Origin: an uncultured Collinsella sp.
GTDB lineage: Bacteria; Actinomycetota; Coriobacteriia; Coriobacteriales; Coriobacteriaceae
DNA: 64,000 bases
Direction: 5' to 3'
Assembly: GCA_902493515.1 (NCBI GenBank)
Contig: CABUPE010000005.1
Coordinates: forward strand, 15,319-79,318
In this document: piece after piece, positions 7,964 through 15,815 of the stretch
Numbering within the stretch: position 1 is the first letter of the stretch
Layout of the letters: every line of letters starts with the position of its first letter
Notes under the pieces: generated by a model
Told to the model about the DNA's origin: nothing
The model's database searches: none
What the model saw: only the letters and a program-made list of their open reading frames with translations
Program-made: the position numbers and the translations under genes

Positions 7964-9727
7964 CTAGTGCTTGCCGCCGTGACTGTTGAGCCAGATATTG
8001 CGGCCCAGCATAAGCGCCAGCACCAGCGCGCTCACGTAGCCCATAAAGCCGATGACCGGGATACCAAACACAACCGGCTCGATGCGCGCGTAGTACACCA
8101 CCGACGAACCGATAAACAGACCGGCGATCACAATTGCCATCGACATGCGGTCGATAATTCCACCCAGCTGTCGCAGCGCTTTATCGCTGCTCATGATCTG
8201 CGTGTTTACCTTAAGCTGACCGCGTGTGAGCATGCGCGACGCCAAGCCCAGATACTCAGCCGCCTCGAGCGAGCCTTTTGCCGCGCGATAGCTGCTCGCG
8301 GCAAGGTCGCGTCCCATTTCGCGGACGCGCGCATAGGTGCTCTTCTCGTTTTTGATGTGCGTCTGGATGATCTGGATCATGTTGACGTTGGGCATATACT
8401 CGGTCAGCAGACCCTCGAGTGTCACCATGCCACGGGCGAACATCGTCACCACGCTCGGCAGCTCAACGTCATTTTTGCGCGCTAGGTTTAACAGCGAGGT
8501 CAAAAACTCGCCGATATCAAGATCCTTAAGGTCAAGACCCGCAAAGTCGGCGACGATAAAGTCCAAGTCGGACAAAAAGGCCGAATGGTCGAGCTCGGCT
8601 GAGTCGCCGCGCGTCACGGCAAAACGCATAAGCGAATCCTTGAGCTTGGGCACATCGCCTTCGGCCACGGCGAAAATCATGTCCTTGACGATACCGCGGT
8701 CGTGGCTCGACATGCGCCCGACCATGCCCAGGTCGATAAAGTAGACGATGCCGTCCTTGAGGATGATGTTTCCCGCATGCGGGTCGGCATGGAAAAAACC
8801 ATCGTCGAGTACCTGCGTCGAGTAGTCCTCGACAATCGCCGAGCCGATCTTTTCCAGGTCATAGCCCTCGGCTACCAGGCGCTCGGGATCGGCGATGGAA
8901 ATACCGTCGATGTAGTCCATGACCACGACGTGCTCGGTGCACAGATCCAGATAGGACTTGGGACACGACACGCCATGCACGCTTTTGTGGAAGTCATAGA
9001 AATCGTTGAGGTTTTTGGCCTCGGCCAAAAAGTTGGTCTCCTCGCGAAACGAGGTCCACAGCTCCTCGACCACACCGTGCAGGTCAACAAACTGATCGGT
9101 GTTGACGAACTTGGAAACGATGCACACCACCGAACGGATGATGTCGATGTCCTGCGCCATGACCTGTTGCGCGCCGGGGCGCTGCACCTTAACGGCCACG
9201 TCCTCGCCTGTCACCAGGCGGGCGCGGTGCACCTGCGCGAGCGATGCGCTTCCGAGCGGGTTGGGGTCGATCGCGTCGAACATCTGCCCCAGGCGCTGGC
9301 CGTATTCCTCTTCCAGACAGCGGAGCACTACCTCATACGGCACCGGCTCTACGTCGGAGCGCAGACGGCGCAGCTCGTCGCAAAACCGCTGCGGCAAGAT
9401 CTCGGAGCGGTTGGCCAGAATCTGTCCCATTTTAACGAACATGGGGCCGAGCTCTTCGAGCAGACGACGCAGGCGCACCGGCGTGAGGTTATCCCATACG
9501 CGGTACTTCTTGATCAGGCGAACGATCTGCCCAATGCGCTCACGACGACCCGCCGGCGTGAGCTGGTATTCCTCGTCCGGCGCCATCGCGTCGGGCTCCT
9601 CGGGGACCATATCGACAGCACGCGGTTTCTTGCGAGCGCCCGAGACGGCGGCGTCGACCTCATCGACAACCGCCGTCTCGTCACCCAAGGGATCTAGATT
9701 GTTGTTATCGGTGGTGGAATCTGCCAT
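7964..9727 (-). CDS. ABC1/AarF/UbiB atypical kinase-like protein
   Basis: 587 residues of the UbiB/COQ8 atypical kinase family. The family-specific KxGQ motif is visible (FVKMGQILANRSEILP), followed by the ATP-site lysine in VAVKVQRPG, the catalytic loop FFHADPHAGNI and the metal-binding DLG of FIDLGMVGR. Two C-terminal membrane helices (AIVIAGLFIGSSVVYY and the stretch after FGIPVIGFMG) anchor it to the membrane. UbiB proteins act as ATPases in quinone or isoprenoid-lipid handling; no ubiquinone pathway is visible here, so the substrate is unknown. It follows a small phasin-like gene by 8 nt and is likely co-transcribed with it. Confidence 0.92.
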   Translation of the reverse strand: MADSTTDNNNLDPLGDETAVVDEVDAAVSGARKKPRAVDMVPEEPDAMAPDEEYQLTPAGRRERIGQIVRLIKKYRVWDNLTPVRLRRLLEELGPMFVKMGQILANRSEILPQRFCDELRRLRSDVEPVPYEVVLRCLEEEYGQRLGQMFDAIDPNPLGSASLAQVHRARLVTGEDVAVKVQRPGAQQVMAQDIDIIRSVVCIVSKFVNTDQFVDLHGVVEELWTSFREETNFLAEAKNLNDFYDFHKSVHGVSCPKSYLDLCTEHVVVMDYIDGISIADPERLVAEGYDLEKIGSAIVEDYSTQVLDDGFFHADPHAGNIILKDGIVYFIDLGMVGRMSSHDRGIVKDMIFAVAEGDVPKLKDSLMRFAVTRGDSAELDHSAFLSDLDFIVADFAGLDLKDLDIGEFLTSLLNLARKNDVELPSVVTMFARGMVTLEGLLTEYMPNVNMIQIIQTHIKNEKSTYARVREMGRDLAASSYRAAKGSLEAAEYLGLASRMLTRGQLKVNTQIMSSDKALRQLGGIIDRMSMAIVIAGLFIGSSVVYYARIEPVVFGIPVIGFMGYVSALVLALMLGRNIWLNSHGGKH

Positions 9728-9735
9728 CTGCGCTG

Positions 9736-10152
9736 CTACTCGGCCTCTTCGGTGCCCTCTGCATCGTCGGGCTCAACAGACTCGACGGGCACCGAGGTCA
9801 CATTGTCCTCGACCGAATCGACGATGTCGCGCACATGTGCTAGGAAGGCCGTACGCTCAGGGGCGGTCATAACGCGGACGCGGGCCAGGATGAGCTCGTC
9901 GAGCACGCGCTGTGCCGCGGTCTCGCCCTGCATGCCCAGGCGCTCGGTGAGGTCGGAGATGGTGCCGCCGGCCTGCTCGAACATATCGGACACGCTGCGG
10001 GCGATATCGGGGGTGCCGGCGTCCTTGCGGACCTGCTCGCCCTTGGTATTGAGGTCGTCGAGGACCTTCTTGCCGCCCTCGACGGCAACGGCAGCGGCGC
10101 CGAAGCCCACGTTGATGGCACCGTTAACAAGCTGATCGAATTTCATAACCAT
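9736..10152 (-). CDS. Small phasin-like / helical protein
   Basis: 138 residues from ATG 10152 (MVMKFDQLVNGA), chosen because GGAG lies 7 nt upstream; the reading frame stays open further upstream but without a site. The N-terminal half (GAAAVAVEGGKKVLDDLNTK) and middle (SDMFEQAGGTISDLTERL) are amphipathic helices like those of phasins and poly-hydroxyalkanoate granule regulators; the C-terminus is acidic (EPDDAEGTEEAE). No catalytic motif is present. Only 8 nt separate it from the UbiB-like gene, so the two probably act together at the membrane or on a lipid body. The phasin link is weak and based on helix pattern alone. Confidence 0.7.
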   Translation of the reverse strand: MVMKFDQLVNGAINVGFGAAAVAVEGGKKVLDDLNTKGEQVRKDAGTPDIARSVSDMFEQAGGTISDLTERLGMQGETAAQRVLDELILARVRVMTAPERTAFLAHVRDIVDSVEDNVTSVPVESVEPDDAEGTEEAE

Positions 10153-10231
10153 GGTTGGCTCCAATCGTGAACAACTGCAATGGCCTTCTTGTACCCAAGA
10201 TTGGGCGAACGACACAAAGTCGTTTGTCGCC

Positions 10232-10281
10232 GGAATAGAAATCGAGCGGGGCAAAGCCTTTGACGGCGTTTGCCCCGCTCG
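10232..10281 (-). terminator. Terminator-like hairpin after the C69 dipeptidase
   Basis: Perfect 13-nt inverted repeat CGAGCGGGGCAAA / TTTGCCCCGCTCG (10243-10255 and 10269-10281). On the minus strand it is followed by ATTTCTATT, a modest T-rich tract, and it lies just after the dipeptidase stop codon. Confidence 0.7.
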
Positions 10282-10299
10282 TTCGCTGCAATGCGGCTT

Positions 10300-11823
10300 T
10301 TACCTAATGTTATCGTTCATCGCGAAGGAGTTCTTCATGGCGCAGCTCGTGGTGTAGAGCACCTTGCCCAACAGGGCATCGGTCTCCACGCGCACGAGCT
10401 CGGCAAAGGCCTCGTTGGCGCGGGCGAGCTCGGCGGGCACCTCGGCCTCGGGCAGGGCGGCTACGACAGCGTCAACGTCGTGAATCTGCTTGTGGCCCAT
10501 GCCGCCGACCTTCTCCTGGTAATCCTCGACTGCGCGACCGCACTCATGGAAGCGAACATCGGCCAAGGCACCGATCAGCCGATTTGCCCAGTAGAAATTC
10601 TCGGACGTCACGCGGGCCTGCGTGTCGGCATAGTACTCGGGCATGGTCTCGACGTTGGCGTACAGCGGCACGAGCGCGTTAAACGAGTTAGAGCCAAACG
10701 CCATCCACTGCACGGCGCGATACGCCGGCTGCGCATAGGGGCGCAGCTGCAGCACGGCGAGCTGGCTGTTGCGGTTGATACCGATGGGACGATAGGCGCC
10801 ACGTGTGGCGGGCGTTCCCTTGCTGCCGTAGCAGTCGTACTCCGTGCCCTGGTAGTGGCTCGAAAGCACGTACTTGATGTCCTCGAGGGTCACCTTGCGC
10901 TCGGGCACGCGGCTCCAGGGGATGTCGTCGCTCTCGGGCGTGTAATCGGCGTCGGGACCGTCCCACACATCGCTGGGGTTGAGGCAGCGTTGCATGTACC
11001 AAGCGCGCGGCGTGTTGTAGACGTGGTCGCTGTCGCTGTGCGAGCCAAAGGCCTCGCGCGGGTTAAAGACCGCGGCGGGACCGTCGCCCTCGACACCCAA
11101 AGTCAGGTCCAGATGCCACTCGGCCATCCAGGAGCGCAGGTCGGCAGAGCACATGTGATCGGCCTGGGCGCCCTCGGCGTCGTTCAGGTCAAAGCTGTCG
11201 ATACCCAGCTGGTTGGGCATGGTCACATAGGCGTCATCGGGCACGCGCTTGGCAATCCAGTGGTGGCCGCCGATGGTCTCGAGCCACCAGATCTCGTCAA
11301 CGTCACTAAAGGCGATGCCATTGTTCTCATAGGTGCCGTAGCGCTCGAGCAGCTCACCCAGAATGCGCACGCCGTCACGGGCAGACTTGGCGTACGGCAG
11401 CACCAGGGTCACCATGTCCTCCTCGCCCAATCCGCCGGGCTGCGCCGGAACATGGCCGTCCTCGCCCTCGTTGCCCTTGGCGGGCACGTAGTCCACGAGT
11501 GGATCGGCGCCGCGGACGCGCTCGTTGGTGGTAAGCGTCTCGGTTGCGGACATGCCAACATTGAGCTCGTTGAAGCCGGCCTCGGCCCAAATGCCATGGC
11601 CTGGGACAACGTCGGGGACGCTCGTGTAGCGCATGGGATTGTCGGGCAGCTCAACGGTCAGGTGGCTCAGGACACTCGTGTAGACACGCGGCTGCTCGTC
11701 GGGATGCACCACGCGCATGCGCTTGGGCTCAAACACCCCGTTGGACGAATCCTCGTTGCGGGCGACCAGCGTCGACCCGTCGTAGCTCGCGTTCTTACCA
11801 ACCAAAATCGTTGTGCACGGCAT
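10300..11823 (-). CDS. pepD: C69 family dipeptidase
   Basis: 507 residues. The N-terminus MPCTTILVGKNASYDGS places Cys3 as the Ntn-hydrolase nucleophile that becomes exposed by autoprocessing, as in Lactobacillus dipeptidase A (family C69). The family signature VARNEDSSNG follows. The start is decided by the ribosome-binding site: AAGGAGG (11836-11830) touches the upstream ATG at 11829 but lies 6 nt from ATG 11823, so translation should begin at 11823. It has no signal peptide and is expected to hydrolyse dipeptides in the cytoplasm. The gene stands alone, with a hairpin behind it. Confidence 0.92.
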   Translation of the reverse strand: MPCTTILVGKNASYDGSTLVARNEDSSNGVFEPKRMRVVHPDEQPRVYTSVLSHLTVELPDNPMRYTSVPDVVPGHGIWAEAGFNELNVGMSATETLTTNERVRGADPLVDYVPAKGNEGEDGHVPAQPGGLGEEDMVTLVLPYAKSARDGVRILGELLERYGTYENNGIAFSDVDEIWWLETIGGHHWIAKRVPDDAYVTMPNQLGIDSFDLNDAEGAQADHMCSADLRSWMAEWHLDLTLGVEGDGPAAVFNPREAFGSHSDSDHVYNTPRAWYMQRCLNPSDVWDGPDADYTPESDDIPWSRVPERKVTLEDIKYVLSSHYQGTEYDCYGSKGTPATRGAYRPIGINRNSQLAVLQLRPYAQPAYRAVQWMAFGSNSFNALVPLYANVETMPEYYADTQARVTSENFYWANRLIGALADVRFHECGRAVEDYQEKVGGMGHKQIHDVDAVVAALPEAEVPAELARANEAFAELVRVETDALLGKVLYTTSCAMKNSFAMNDNIR

Positions 11824-11911
11824 GCGCATCCTCCTTGAGCGAAGAAATCAAACGGGTACAGTGTATCGCTTCAGCGAAAAAAGGGCGAAACCACGGCACC
11901 TCGGAACCCCT

Positions 11912-12141
11912 GTGGTCAAAAAATGCCAAATATGAGTACTGTCACCAATTTAGTAGCAGCAAATTTCCTTGTAATGAGTGCCGAAGATCCCTATTTGTCC
12001 AAAAGTGAGACAGCGTTATTCCCCATAGGTTCAATAAAATGGGCTTCCTAACGAGAATGAATATCGTTTGGAAGCCCAAAAGACGTAAAACATATGTGAC
12101 TATCTTGGCAACAGTACTCATATTTGGCGCTTTTTGACCAC
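11912..12141. mobile_element. MITE-like element with 37-bp terminal inverted repeats
   Basis: The 355-nt gap between the dipeptidase and folD is mostly one repeat-like unit of 230 bp. Its ends are inverted copies of 37 nt with four mismatches; both begin GTGGTCAAAAA and contain CAAATATGAGTACTGT. The inside is AT-richer than the flanks and holds a second inverted repeat, GGGCTTCCTAACGA / TCGTTTGGAAGCCC (12041-12077). No open frame of note is present. A 7-bp direct repeat AACCCCT lies at 11905-11911 and again at 12155-12161, but the second copy is offset from the element end, so a target duplication is uncertain. This looks like a non-autonomous element or a large structured RNA. Confidence 0.7.
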
Positions 12142-12178
12142 GTGGTATATGGCTAACCCCTCAAACAGCCCAAAACGC

Positions 12179-13033
12179 CTATTTCGATGCACGCTCCGAC
12201 GCCTCAATCACGTGTTTGGCAAGGATAGCCGTCGTTACAGCCCCCACGCCGCCCGGCACCGGAGTAATTGCGCCAACAACCGGCTCCGCAGCATCAAAAT
12301 CGACGTCCCCGACCAGCTTGCCAGCGGCTTCGTCCCAATTAATGCCAACATCGATGATCGTCTGGCCCTCGCGAACCGCATCCGCGCCAATCGTGCGCGC
12401 GCGTCCAACGGCCGCAACCACAACATCAGCCGCACGGCACTCGGCAGCCAGGTCACGCGTATGCGTATGGCACGTCGTCACCGTGGCATTGCGAGCCGTA
12501 AGCATGGCGGCAACGGGACGGCCAATCACCAGCGACCGACCGACAACCGCGACCTTGGCCCCATCCAGCTCAACGCCATAATGGTCCAGCAACGCCAACA
12601 CGGCCTCGGCCGTGCAAGGAGCAAAGCCCTCGCCTCGCCCAGAAAGCGTGGTAAGCAGCGAGGCCGGCGTCATGGAGTCAACATCCTTGGCGGGATCAAG
12701 CGACGCGGCAACCGCATCCTCGTCAAGCCCAGCAGGCAACGGACGAAACATCAGGCAGCCATGAACAGCGGGGTCAGTATTGATGTCCCCAATAACCGCC
12801 AGCAGCTCGTCCTGCGAAACATCGACAGGAAGTAAAACGCGGCGAGCCTCGATGCCAACCTTCTCGCAGCGCTTGAGGGCGCCGCGCTCGTAGGATAGAT
12901 CGTCCTCGCGCTCGCCCACGCGAACGATGACCAGCGTCGGCACAACGCCGCACTCGCGCAGAGCGGCGCAGCGAGCAGCGAGCTCCTCGGTCAAAGCGCG
13001 GGCAACGGGAGCCCCTTTGAGCAGCTCTGCCAT
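12179..13033 (-). CDS. folD: FolD-type methylene-THF dehydrogenase, cyclohydrolase residues altered
   Basis: 284 residues from ATG 13033, which sits 2 nt after the stop of the upstream cyclohydrolase gene and has AGAGGGG before it. The Rossmann signature VVGRSLVIGRPVAAML and the C-terminal TPVPGGVGAVTTAIL are normal for FolD. The family's SYxxxK motif, however, reads SYERGALK here, putting Ala52 where the catalytic lysine (human Lys56, E. coli Lys54) belongs, and VQLPLP has become MFRPLP, replacing the catalytic glutamine by Phe96. KDVD is kept. The likely result is an NAD(P)-dependent methylene-THF dehydrogenase without cyclohydrolase activity; the neighbouring FchA-type protein would supply that step. 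Confidence 0.88.
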   Translation of the reverse strand: MAELLKGAPVARALTEELAARCAALRECGVVPTLVIVRVGEREDDLSYERGALKRCEKVGIEARRVLLPVDVSQDELLAVIGDINTDPAVHGCLMFRPLPAGLDEDAVAASLDPAKDVDSMTPASLLTTLSGRGEGFAPCTAEAVLALLDHYGVELDGAKVAVVGRSLVIGRPVAAMLTARNATVTTCHTHTRDLAAECRAADVVVAAVGRARTIGADAVREGQTIIDVGINWDEAAGKLVGDVDFDAAEPVVGAITPVPGGVGAVTTAILAKHVIEASERASK

Positions 13034-13035
13034 GG

Positions 13036-13668
13036 CTATCCCCTCTTCCTGGCGGCGTCGGCGGCGCGGCGCGCCAGCGCATCGGCGCGCGGCAGCCACG
13101 TATCCAGCAGCTCATCGCACGCCGCCTCAAGCTCCTCGGCGCGCGCCCGGTCTTTCATAGACGTAGTGTTGGCAAAGAGCGTCAGGCTCGCTCCCTGCAT
13201 GGCGGCGCGGCAGAACACGGCACCGCACGCCACGTCGGACAGCAGCTGGCGCGAGCCCTTGTCCGCCATGTCCTCGAGCAGCGCCAGTGCGCGGCCGCAG
13301 GCGTCCATAATGCGGTACGGTGGCATGGCGGCCACGTGCAACGCGTCCTGAATCGCCGCAGGTCGAGCCGGGTCCTCGCGCGGAATACCATACGCCGCGG
13401 ACACCTGGCCGTACGCGCGAACGTCCTCGGCGACCAGACCCACAAGTTCCTGCGCCAAATCATCCGCTTGGGCAAATGCGCGCGTCAGATCGTCTGCGCG
13501 ATCGGAAAGCGCGGGATTGGTCGCCCCATAGCGAGCGACCATCCCACAAAGCGAGGCGCCCAGCGCACCCACAAAGGCGCTCGCGCTGCCACCGCCGGGA
13601 ACCGGCTCGCGCGCGGCAAGCGCCTCGGCAAACCCGCGGCAGGTCTTGTCCATCATCTCTTGGCTCAT
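13036..13668 (-). CDS. fchA: FchA/cyclodeaminase-type methenyl-THF cyclohydrolase
   Basis: 210 residues of the FTCD_C cyclodeaminase/cyclohydrolase family (all-helical dimer). The glycine-rich PVPGGGSASAFVGALGASL is the family hallmark. The expected reaction is hydrolysis of 5,10-methenyl-THF to 10-formyl-THF, as for clostridial FchA. Start at ATG 13668 is favoured by GAAGGTG about 7-9 nt upstream; ATG 13674 is an alternative. Its stop is 2 nt before the folD start, so the two are translationally coupled, which fits a split dehydrogenase/cyclohydrolase pair. With formate-THF ligase at 27982-29649 it completes a formate-methylene-THF route. Confidence 0.88.
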   Translation of the reverse strand: MSQEMMDKTCRGFAEALAAREPVPGGGSASAFVGALGASLCGMVARYGATNPALSDRADDLTRAFAQADDLAQELVGLVAEDVRAYGQVSAAYGIPREDPARPAAIQDALHVAAMPPYRIMDACGRALALLEDMADKGSRQLLSDVACGAVFCRAAMQGASLTLFANTTSMKDRARAEELEAACDELLDTWLPRADALARRAADAARKRG

Positions 13669-13674
13669 ACGCAT

Positions 13675-14045
13675 GCACCTTCAAGTCATATACATCGGTC
13701 GGGTGGAAACCGCCGACCGACCGCATCGATCACATAATGGTGCTAAGTCTAGCCCATAAGTACATAAGCGTCAGCGCACCTGGCCATCGCGGATTTCTAT
13801 GACGAACGATAGGCGTCGGCACCGCAAACATGGGACACATGGCCCACCTTTCGAGACTCCCGAGCAGCACAAGCTGGGGCATATCTATAAGTAAGGAACC
13901 CGTTGGGGAACGGCCGCGCAACGACCACAAGCGATGAACTGAGGCATAAGTCGCACAGTACACAGAGACATCCGCCGCCAGCGCAATCAGTACCCCAACA
14001 GCATGCGGCGCCGTGATGTCATCAGCAGACAAGGAGGACGCCACC
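13675..14045. other. Intergenic region with a copy of a 19-bp direct repeat
   Basis: This 371-nt gap separates the divergent fchA and the first lipoprotein gene. It contains ATGGGACACATGGCCCACC at 13830-13848, repeated exactly at 14826-14844 in front of the second lipoprotein gene. The repeat has a TGGG...CCCA dyad and could be a shared operator or a trace of segmental duplication. An AAGGAGG ribosome-binding site lies just before ATG 14046. No gene was recognised. Confidence 0.5.
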
Positions 14046-14106
14046 ATGATGAAAAACCCTATCAATCCTTTCCCTTTGCATCGCCCTCTTTGCCGCGCTC
14101 GCCCTT

Positions 14107-14643
14107 GTGGGCTGCGGCGGGAGCGCATCGGGGGGCGGCAGCGCCCCCAAGAGCGAGAGCAAGGAAAAGGCCCCCGTCGCCAAGAAGACCGACTACATCT
14201 GGTTTAAGGTCGAGATGCCCGAGGGCGTCGGCGTAAGCGACTCTGCCGGCAAGAATGCCGACAGGGTCCAGCTCACCTTCCCCGAAGACGAGAACGCCTC
14301 GGCCGATCGCTTTATCCCCGTTTGGAAAAAAGCGCTGACGGCCGAGGAATCCCACGCCGACCAGGCGGAAAAGAAGGGGGATACGTTCCAGTGGAAGGAT
14401 GGCGGGTCCGTCGAGTATAACGGCAGGACGTGGCTCGTCGGAACATACGAGGACAACAGCGGCATCTCAACCATGCTTTTTACCGATGTTGAGCCGGGAA
14501 GCGTCTACGTCCTCATCTCGAACTTCGACCAGCACAAGAAAGAAGCCGAGGCACTCCTCAACTCCATCGAGTTCCCCGATGACATGGAAGAGGCAGTTTC
14601 CGAGGCACGCGAAGTCGAGATTTCGAGCATCGAGATCAAGTAA
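14107..14643 (+). CDS. Lipoprotein paralogue 1, signal peptide out of frame
   Basis: The open frame from GTG 14107 begins at the lipobox itself (VGCGG) and encodes about 178 residues similar throughout to the protein at 14917 (for example DYIWFKVEMPEGV against DFIWFKVEVPEGV). A complete lipoprotein signal (TLSILSLCIALFAALALVGC) is readable upstream in the same frame, but the well-placed start codons (ATG 14046/14049 after AAGGAGG) are in another frame. Removing one A from the AAAAA run at 14052-14056 would join them as MKTLSIL. The gene is therefore either switched off by a 1-nt insertion, phase variable, or affected by a sequencing error. Function of the family is unknown. Confidence 0.75.
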   Translation: MGCGGSASGGGSAPKSESKEKAPVAKKTDYIWFKVEMPEGVGVSDSAGKNADRVQLTFPEDENASADRFIPVWKKALTAEESHADQAEKKGDTFQWKDGGSVEYNGRTWLVGTYEDNSGISTMLFTDVEPGSVYVLISNFDQHKKEAEALLNSIEFPDDMEEAVSEAREVEISSIEIK

Positions 14644-14665
14644 CGGGACACCCGCACGCGCCTAC

Positions 14666-14718
14666 GCGCACCCGCGCACATGCGCACCCGCGCACATGCG
14701 CACCCGCGCACATGCGCC
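14666..14718. repeat. Tandem 16-bp repeat
   Basis: Three exact copies of GCGCACCCGCGCACAT (14666-14713) and the start of a fourth sit between the first lipoprotein gene and its terminator. The array is purely GC-rich and has no coding role that can be seen. Confidence 0.8.
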
Positions 14719-14744
14719 CCATTAAAACAACGGGCGCCCAACCC

Positions 14745-14779
14745 GGGGAGGGCCGGCAGCACCGGCCCTCCCCTCTTTT
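14745..14779 (+). terminator. Terminator after lipoprotein 1
   Basis: GGGGAGGGCCGG / CCGGCCCTCCCC stem with a 5-nt loop, followed by TCTTTT. Confidence 0.88.
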
Positions 14780-14825
14780 GCGCCCGAACATATTGCCACT
14801 TAACGGCGCAAATCCGGCACCCAGA

Positions 14826-14844
14826 ATGGGACACATGGCCCACC
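14826..14844. repeat. Second copy of the 19-bp upstream repeat
   Basis: ATGGGACACATGGCCCACC, identical to 13830-13848, about 70 nt before the start of lipoprotein 2; similarity continues loosely for about 8 nt on the 3' side. A possible operator, or part of the duplicated gene unit. Confidence 0.55.
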
Positions 14845-14916
14845 CTAGCGAGCCGTCCGCGCGTACAGTAAAGGCAGGTAATCCATGGGCGGTTACAGAT
14901 CGAGGAGGACACGACC

Positions 14917-15510
14917 ATGAAAAAGAAGGCCTTTGCGATTCTCACCCTCTGCATCAGTCTCTTTGCCGCGGTTGCCCTGGTGGGCTGCGGTGGCAGCGGC
15001 GGCGCTACCGGAAGTGGCGGTGGCGGCGGAGCAGAAAAGCCAGCCGTGGATATGAGGACCGACTTCATTTGGTTTAAGGTCGAGGTCCCCGAGGGCGTCG
15101 AGGTCACCGACGTCGCAGGCGATACCGCCGACAGGGCCCAGTTTAAGTTCACCGAGAGCGAGCACGCCAGCGATCGCTTCATCCCCGTCTTCGATCCTGA
15201 CAAGAACGCCGACGAGCTGTTCGACTACGAGGCCAAATGGAAGGCCAACTCTGGATGGACCGAGAGCGATCCCGTTAAGTACAACGGCAAGACCTGGCGC
15301 AGTGCCTACTTCACGCACTCGGGCGGCGTAACGACCGAGTACTTCACCGACGTTGACGGCGGCAGTGTGTACGTGCGTATCGACAACGTCGAGGAACACA
15401 AGGACGCCGTCGAGACCATGATGAAGTCCCTGGAGTTTGCCGATGATATCGCCGAGGCAAAGACCGAGGCCATGGACGTCAAGCTCGACGATATCGAGAT
15501 TAAGCGCTAA
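14917..15510 (+). CDS. Lipoprotein paralogue 2
   Basis: 197 residues with an intact lipoprotein signal (MKKKAFAIL, then a hydrophobic core ending ALVGCGG); Cys24 is the predicted lipidated residue. A Gly/Ser linker leads to a roughly 160-residue domain of alternating strands with conserved DFIWFKVEVPEGV, VKYNGKTW and YFTDVDGGSVYVRI segments and a helical C-terminus. No known enzyme motif is present. GAGGAGG-type sequence lies upstream of ATG 14917 and a terminator follows. It is a paralogue of the gene before it (14107-14643), whose signal peptide is frameshifted. Function unknown; an extracellular or substrate-binding role is only a guess. Confidence 0.85.
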   Translation: MKKKAFAILTLCISLFAAVALVGCGGSGGATGSGGGGGAEKPAVDMRTDFIWFKVEVPEGVEVTDVAGDTADRAQFKFTESEHASDRFIPVFDPDKNADELFDYEAKWKANSGWTESDPVKYNGKTWRSAYFTHSGGVTTEYFTDVDGGSVYVRIDNVEEHKDAVETMMKSLEFADDIAEAKTEAMDVKLDDIEIKR

Positions 15511-15582
15511 GCGACTGGCGAGCGCAACGGGAAACACGGTCGCAGTGCAAACAAGCGACGGTACCCCAACGCTTCGTACCCA

Positions 15583-15614
15583 GGGAGGGCCGGTAAACCG
15601 ACCCTCCCCTTTCT
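15583..15614 (+). terminator. Terminator after lipoprotein 2
   Basis: GGGAGGGCCGGT / ACCGACCCTCCC hairpin followed by CCTTTCTT. The remainder of the 305-nt gap up to the PI-PLC gene (15615-15815) holds a TATAGT hexamer at 15767 and a GGAGGAG ribosome-binding site but no other feature. Confidence 0.85.
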
Positions 15615-15815
15615 TATGCCGGTAGCCGACGAACGCAGGATGTCGGGCTCCAAAACCATACCAGACGTGATAACAGCACAAATAGACAAGTGCCCCAACA
15701 CGTCCGCCCGCCGATTTATAGCGCCGCGCAGGCAATTTAAACCGGCGTCTTTAAACATCTGGGCAGTATAGTGACCAAAACAAGTGCATAACCGCACCCT
15801 GCGAACGGAGGAGAT

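Noticed and set aside
14666..14718. CRISPR-like array
   Set aside because: The copies are directly adjacent with no spacers, so it is a plain tandem repeat.
14636..15203. Several frames over the tandem repeat and terminator between the lipoproteins
   Set aside because: Low-complexity, created by the GCGCAC repeat; no start signals.
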